Assembly: GCA_021234155.1 (NCBI GenBank)
Contig: JAJEKV010000024.1
Coordinates: 15,399,030-15,463,029, forward strand
Source of the DNA: Isoetes taiwanensis
Lineage: Eukaryota; Streptophyta; Lycopodiopsida; Isoetales; Isoetaceae
Length of the DNA stretch: 64,000 bases
Direction: 5' to 3'
The position numbers and the translations under genes were made by a program. Shown one piece after another: positions 58,378-64,000 of the stretch (position 1 is its first letter; each line of letters begins with the position of its first letter). The notes under the pieces were generated by a model. That model searched no databases. It was given only the letters and a program-made list of their open reading frames with translations, and was not told where the DNA came from.

Positions 58378-59082
58378 TCACGAAATTTGTTCGAGAATGG
58401 ATAGGGATAAACCTGTAACAAATACCCCAATCAGAATATACATAATCACCAGGATGAAAAATAGCAACAAAGAATAGAGAACGATGGTTTCAATGCAGCA
58501 TTCCCTCATTGTAGTGGTGATCCTATTCATTTCATCCATTTCCTTGGTGGGAAAATAATTTCTTGTATTCTCCATTTGTGGGACAAGCAGCTAATTTGCA
58601 AACAACAACCCATTCTATCTGCCATTCCTTTTCATTCCGCAATCACTTGGGACTAGTAGTTTCCTTAAGAAGAGGATGGAATGAACTCCTTGCCAGCTAG
58701 ACAATTTGGACCACCATGCAGGTTTGGGTATACAAGCAAGAACAAAAAATGATGAGGGCTATAAAAATCTGAAACCTGCTGTACTATTTGTTGTTTCATC
58801 CTTATTTTCATATACTTTATATACTTCCATAACAGTTGGCAAGAAATTAGCATTAAGGAAGTGAACATACCTTGTTTTTGGCTGCACAGATCTGCATCCA
58901 CAGTATGTATGAAAAAGCAAAAAAAAGGAGCAAAATGTAACGATGACTTCCTGTAATCAGAGTACCCAACAATGTTAGTAAACCAAAATCTACACCTGAA
59001 AGTGCGCTCTGATGTGCATACATCTACCCAAGCAACTACTGCATTGATCAAATGCATTGTCAAATCCAGCCATACAGGAACA
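58378..59082 (-). pseudogene. FAR-17a/AIG1-like membrane protein fragments
   Basis: Exon-like pieces on the minus strand. 59082-58996 reads VPVWLDLTMHLINAVVAWVD, then TSERTF before GT. 58950-58871 reads GSHRYILLLFFAFSYILWMQ before GTATG. 58575-58378 includes YSLLLFFILVIMYILIGVF. Their order and the H-L/I-N helix resemble the five-helix FAR-17a/AIG1 (ADTRP-type) family. The first two pieces do not join in frame (phase 2 into the wrong frame), so this copy is damaged or captured. A Helitron 3' end lies 2.5 kb to the right. Confidence 0.4.
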
Positions 59083-59089
59083 CTGCGCA

Positions 59090-61560
59090 TACAAAAACGA
59101 CACTAGTTTTAATAACTCCAATCAGCACGATCAAGCTAATTCCAATACATGTCACACTTAAGACATGTAGGATGATGTATCATGACAACCAGATCCAGGG
59201 GCAGCTAAAGCTTACGGATTACAAATATAAACTCCAATGCATAACCAAGCACATGCACTGTCATCTGTAATTCGCCTGATTGATTTTACCTGCCACATAC
59301 CATGACAATCTAGCCAGCAGAATTCAAAATGTGTGGGTAACAAAACTTTAACATAAAAACAACAATTAGGCATTGGAAGCAGAAGTGCATTGACCTATTC
59401 TCAGTATGAAAGATGCACTCATTGAAAGCTTACTAAAGGTTATGCCTCACTAGCCACGCTGGAAAAGAGTTGCTTTCAAGCTAATTTCCTATGTTCCAAC
59501 AAAGCTGTTAAACTAACTTCTTTGTATGGAGCAGTGGGCATATATACTTAGCCAAAGAAAATTCTGAAATATACTTCTTAGCAAAGATGATAACAAGCAA
59601 GGCATTTAAGCATACTCTCCCCTGAGACTATGTTATTCCAACAAAAGCTTCTGCGGCTTGGACTCTAAGTTTCCAAAATGGACGGGTGATAAGGGCATGA
59701 AAGTATGTTGGCATGTTGAAGCACCCTGGCCATGGCTGATTCCAGGATGTTCCATCACGAACAAGGGTCATTTTCTTAAAATGTCCAGTAAATTTTTATC
59801 CTACAGACCAAAAACATGTGGTGGTGCTTTATTTTCAAGAAATGAATGAAGATAGGTCTAAGCAACAGAAAATAACATCTTAACATCACTTTTCATCTGT
59901 GCAACAGAAAATAACATCTTAACATCGCTTTTCATCTGTGCCGGCCAAAAATGCAACAAGGGGAAACTTGACTACTAAGAGGCTGCGGGTCTCAGAAAGA
60001 TTAGGGACTGTAGAAATTTACAACATAAAGGAGAATAAACTTACAAGATAAAGGAGAACAAGTGGAAAAGGAAGACGGCATTGGAAGAAGGAGCCTCTCC
60101 GCGCTTAGGCAAAGCCATGAATACCTGGATCCAATGCAGGGCATTTCCTCCACCAACTTTGGCCTAAACATCTACCATTATTCCGACTAGGGTTCTTAGG
60201 CTACATCATCTCACACCTTTTTTGCACCGCACTGCCGTAGGCCTGTGGAGCAAATTGCTGCCTGCCAATGGAAAATCCGCTTCCTTTCTCGATATACCAT
60301 TCCGGTAAGAGCAAAGAATCAAGCAAGCAGACTACGAAATAAATAAGCCCTGATTTGTATCACCCTTATCTCTCGATCTGCATTCGGATACCTGCCATCT
60401 GCCCAAGAGACCTCTCCGGTTACCCGGTTTCGAGAGCGGCTGCCCACCAACAGAAGTGACCTAGCATTTACAGCCAATCATAAGTTTTTAGCAGTCACCA
60501 GCATATCCTAGGGATATTCTGGCATATACCTAGGATATGCCAAAAGCCCACATAAACAAGGGTTTGCCCCCCTAGGGGCAACCCAAAAATAATGTTTTAA
60601 ATATTTTGGAGAACTCAGAAAATATAACGATAGCATTTAAGTGTTTAGGGCCACCATAGCAAATGATGCACCATTTGTTCTCACTCGAATGTGCAAAATG
60701 AAATGGTAAGGCAACAAGAATAGATAGTCATAATCTCCACAAAGAGATTGTTCTTATAAGTTATTACAGTATTATATAGTGTTCGGTGAGAGAATTCTAT
60801 TGGGACTAAGTTTGGTGCAACACACTGAGTCTTATTAAAAGGGCATTTGCAGTGTTCAACTCATTCCGTTGATTTAATGCGCAGATTTAATGCGCAGGAA
60901 ACAAGGCAATCAACGTGCAGGAAACAAGATTGTGAATTAAAACGATGCCTTCAATGTACAAGCAGCTCTTGATAGTACTTTGTCTTTTATTAATGTGAAG
61001 GCTAATTTGAGTTGTTTCTGTACGATAAAATTAGATGGCATGAAATGCACCCTTAGAATTATGTTAAGGCAATATTTCAAAAAATTCCTTTAGAAGCCAT
61101 CCCTTTGTGTAAATGGGGCTCATCCTGTTTACTAGGGCTCTTTTTGTATTTGTAATTGCAAGGCAATAATCTCTCCATAGACTTGATCTATCTTTTGAAA
61201 TACATGTATCCTTATACAAAAACTTATTCCTAAACGCGATAAGAAAACACATCAAATCCCCCAACCGCCCATCCATGGCCCTTATATATGTGTAGTTGTA
61301 GATGCCCTTAGAAACTCTAAACATAGTAGAACAATACAATTATTCTCTATACATCACACTTTTATACATTTTGGCAGCTTGGGAAATCCATGAAGCAAGG
61401 CTTCATGCAATGCACATTTATAAACACAAGCACATACATGGAGACTATGCAACAACTTATGCGCGACAACACTGGGCACAAGTTTTATTGGCAAAAATGT
61501 TGTGGTGTTGTCGGAACTGGAAAAAGTGGATATGGACATAAAGACCATCTAAAACCACAA
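59090..61560. other. non-coding stretch, probable Helitron interior
   Basis: A 37-base tandem duplication (GCAACAGAAAATAACATC, 59861 and 59900) and a hairpin (GCATATCCTAGG at 60501 with CCTAGGATATGC at 60529). An exon-like minus stretch near 59640-59760 (DGTSWNQPWPGCFNMPTYF) is unidentified. No intact gene. Confidence 0.4.
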
Positions 61561-61572
61561 GGCAAGAGATTA

Positions 61573-61602
61573 GCCCGGCAATGCCGGGCACACGTTTACT
61601 AG
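61573..61602 (+). mobile_element. third Helitron 3' terminus
   Basis: Hairpin GCCCGGC AAT GCCGGGC (61573-61589), then ACACGTTTACTAG and T. It is nearly identical to the terminus at 41518-41546. I could not find a matching 5' TC end, so the element's length is unknown. Confidence 0.85.
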
Positions 61603-61748
61603 TAAGAGACCTGGAAAAAGAGATTAAGTGATCCATTCTTGGCATTGTTTGATCATTTGAAGCCATCATATAAATATGGACCATATATATCCAGATTAAA
61701 TATGGCCAATGTGCGCAATTGTGTGGTTTGATCATGTGTGGCATAAGC

Positions 61749-61927
61749 CAACCTTTCTGGAAACGTCGAATATCCTTTGTGTACGATAATGGGTCCGGTT
61801 ATCACCATCGCCCTCGCCGTACCACTCAATTTTTGAGGTCCAGGGTGACTCCATGTGGTGGAAGCGCTTCAAACAGCCCTTCCATTGCACTAGCCCCGTT
61901 GTTTCTTATAACTGGCTTGCATAATCA
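61749..61927 (+). other. candidate 5' exon, unidentified
   Basis: An open frame rich in Arg, Ser and Pro (WKRRISFVYDNGSG, then HHRPRRTTQFLRSRVTPCGG) ends at CATAATCAG|GTATTC, a good donor. It could be a transit-peptide or leader exon of the downstream CLPS1 gene, but the phase does not fit the next confident exon. Confidence 0.25.
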
Positions 61928-63397
61928 GGTATTCTTTCTTCTTTGGCTAGAAATCCTTTTTCTCTTAGGTTTGTATTATATTTTCGTTGTGAACTTCATT
62001 CATGTGCTTGAGTACTGAGGCAGCAAATACTTTGTCTTTCTCACTTGTTTTTTTACATGTTATATCCAATCGCAGTTTGAAAGGTATATTAGAATGGTTG
62101 CTGAGTTTGTAAATGGCATTTGATATTGAGTAAAAGAATAATTGGGTTTTGCTTAAAGAAACTCAATAAATGTGAGTCTATGCAGATGTAACCTGTTTGT
62201 GTCACGATCATCGCGGTGCGTGTTATGTCATATTTGAATATGGCCTGCTCTCTCAATAATATAATTAGCCTTCTGCCTTCACCTCGTCCCGTAAATTCAG
62301 GTATGCAACTTGGATACACCTTTCGATCTGCATAATTTCTTTTCTTCAGCATGGCTGTAGCTTCAATAGTCAATCTCTGTAACAATCACTTAGAGAATGC
62401 AGTAGGGTACGGGGCGCTTGGCTTGCCTTTCATCTTTCTGAGATGGTATTGATCTGGCATTAATGTGGAAGGCCATGGGATACACGAATTTATTTATTTT
62501 CATTAGCTATAAAATCCTTTGGACAAAGCTTGTCTGGAGAAAATATGAGGAGTTTGCATTTTCTTAAATAGAAAACTACCAAACCCTTGAAGTCTTGAAA
62601 ATTCCTCTTATTGCCTCTGCAGCTTTTGAAATTACCAAAATGCCCCTATGTCAATGAATTGCATTGTATAGAAATAAATAACATGGGATATTTTGATAAC
62701 ATGGAGGGGCAATAAGGAAGTTCTTGAAGTCTTGACAGCTTTCCCCTTGTTAAACAACAATAGACTTGGTACATCAACGAGCATGGAATCTCGAATAAAG
62801 GTTGAAGATATACATCTATTGTGGAAGCATTTGTGATGTGGCAATTTATTACATAAAAAAACACAAATTCAGTTTGTAAAGGTTCCTCTATATTTTAAGG
62901 GACCTTGAATATCAAACTGGCTTTAAATACAAAGTGGCCATGAATATTAGAAGGGAAGTTTGAGCATGTAATTATCCTCATTACATTACTATTTGTAGTC
63001 ATCATTCTGCTTGGTTTCCTATAGTCAACTTTCCATCATTAGCTGCTGCTCCTGCTGCTGCTGCATTGGAGACAGTGCTTCAGTCTCGTAATCTGTAGTG
63101 GGGGATCTGGAGCATTCCTTGAAAATTTTGTATGGTGCAAGTGGGATGGCTGAAAATTGGATCCCATCCCTTGTTGGTCCATGAGCATTCACATCATAAA
63201 AGGAGTTATACTTTTACTTTCATAAATCAACTTACGAATAGAGCTTACAGTTTTGTTCTTGAAAATTTTGAACATCAAAGAGGACAGCTTGAGCAAATTT
63301 AAGCTTATTGTCCATCAAAGTTAGTGGATGAGCTATTTGAAGGACGAGTAAGACAGCCTATTATGCAAAGCTGACTATTGAGGATTTGCTTATGCAG
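61928..63397. other. intronic or upstream region of CLPS1
   Basis: It contains an ATG at 62350 opening 33 codons (MAVASIVNLCNNHLENAV) and an Ala-rich stretch near 63030-63100 (SLAAAPAAAALETVLQS). Either could be the transit-peptide exon. No choice is forced by splice phase. Confidence 0.3.
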
Positions 63398-63885
63398 TGT
63401 GCCTGTTCCCAGCTGAAGCCAATGAACAGAAACAAGTGCCATATGGACAGTTTGTCCATGCTGCCACTTTACCTGCTGGACCAGGTGGCGGTGTCCTTGA
63501 AAGACCAGCCATTGAGACCACGCCAGGTCGAGAATCTGAGTTTGACCTACGGTATGGATTAAATATCTAATTATTGGTTAAAACAAGTCAAAGCTTTCAA
63601 CAAAGTTTTCTGTAATTCCACAGGAAAAGGAAAAAGATATCTCCTCCATATCGTGTTATGTTGCACAATGATAATTACAACAAAAGAGAGTATGTTGTGC
63701 AAGTGTTAATGAAGGTTATCCCTGGCATGACACTAGACAATGCTGTGAACATAATGCAAGAAGCCCACCATAATGGCTTGGCTGTGGTGATTATATGTGG
63801 ACAACCTGATGCAGAAGAACACTGTGCACAATTAAGGGCCAACGGCCTTTTAAGTTCAATTGAACCTGCGAGCGGAGGTTGCTGA
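63398..63885 (+). CDS. CLPS1: ATP-dependent Clp protease adaptor ClpS1, plastid (C-terminal two exons)
   Basis: Exons 63398-63551 (acceptor TATGCAG, donor CG|GTATGG) and 63624-63885 (acceptor CCACAG, stop TGA). They read GPGGGVLERPAIETTPGRES, EFDLR, then PPYRVMLHNDNYNKREYVVQ, LMKVIPGMT, MQEAHHNGLAVVI and SSIEPASGGC. The DN pair of the HNDN loop and the VLMKVIPGMT helix are the ClpS substrate-pocket and ClpC contacts. ClpS1 delivers substrates with destabilising N-termini to stromal ClpC. The core is intact. The N-terminal transit-peptide exon is not identified, so the CDS given is partial. Confidence 0.92.
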
Positions 63886-64000
63886 GTTTTGGACGCCCAA
63901 GTTCTAGTATTAAATTTTCCACGGATCATCTGGGGCCTGACTTTGTAAATACATACTTGCCAAAGTATCCTATTTATAAGAAAAATCCATGTTGTGGCTC

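Overview
The window reads as nuclear DNA of a flowering plant. Evidence: three spliced genes with short GT-AG introns and plant-specific products (a plastid dihydrolipoyl dehydrogenase, a GASA/snakin peptide and the plastid Clp adaptor CLPS1), and dense plant transposons (Ty1/copia with an initiator-Met tRNA primer site, Helitrons, a PIF/Harbinger fragment, a hAT-type MITE, a tRNA-headed SINE, a solo LTR). The species cannot be named from the sequence.

Layout. 1 to about 14150 is a GC-rich tandem array of 1.1 kb units in two interleaved types (A, and a chimeric type B) that decays at its right edge. 14200 to 26220 is probably one old composite element: a TATA box, two non-coding leader exons separated by a polypyrimidine intron, a decayed kinase-like reading frame, a 5.1 kb non-autonomous Helitron on the minus strand, then a second unrecognised multi-exon remnant. 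The same 16-base palindrome lies near both edges. 26386 to 42759 is a decayed autonomous-type Helitron (Rep/HUH plus Pif1-type helicase). Its helicase frame is split by a terminal-inverted-repeat element with an 8-base target duplication. That element is split by a complete Ty1/copia element with the target duplication TATAT, and the copia 5' LTR is itself split by a 4.7 kb non-autonomous Helitron. All of these junctions can be read directly. 42.8 to 46.3 kb holds transposon debris: a Harbinger transposase piece, a long GA microsatellite and one captured or orphan MsrA exon.

The genic part starts at about 46.6 kb. A 15-exon LPD gene (572 codons, apparently intact) is followed by a 177-base hAT-type MITE, a four-exon GASA gene (114 codons, intact), a LINE-like tail, a SINE, minisatellites and a poorly characterised 2 kb stretch. 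Then come a solo LTR with a perfect 5-base target duplication, fragments of a FAR-17a/AIG1-like membrane protein on the minus strand, a third Helitron 3' end, and the last two exons of CLPS1 near the right edge.

Functionally only three genes look alive. LPD supplies the E3 subunit of the plastid pyruvate dehydrogenase complex, CLPS1 selects substrates for the plastid Clp protease, and the GASA peptide is secreted. They do not form one pathway. The most unusual content is the A/B satellite, the four-level transposon nest, and the possible composite element carrying a pseudokinase-like gene.
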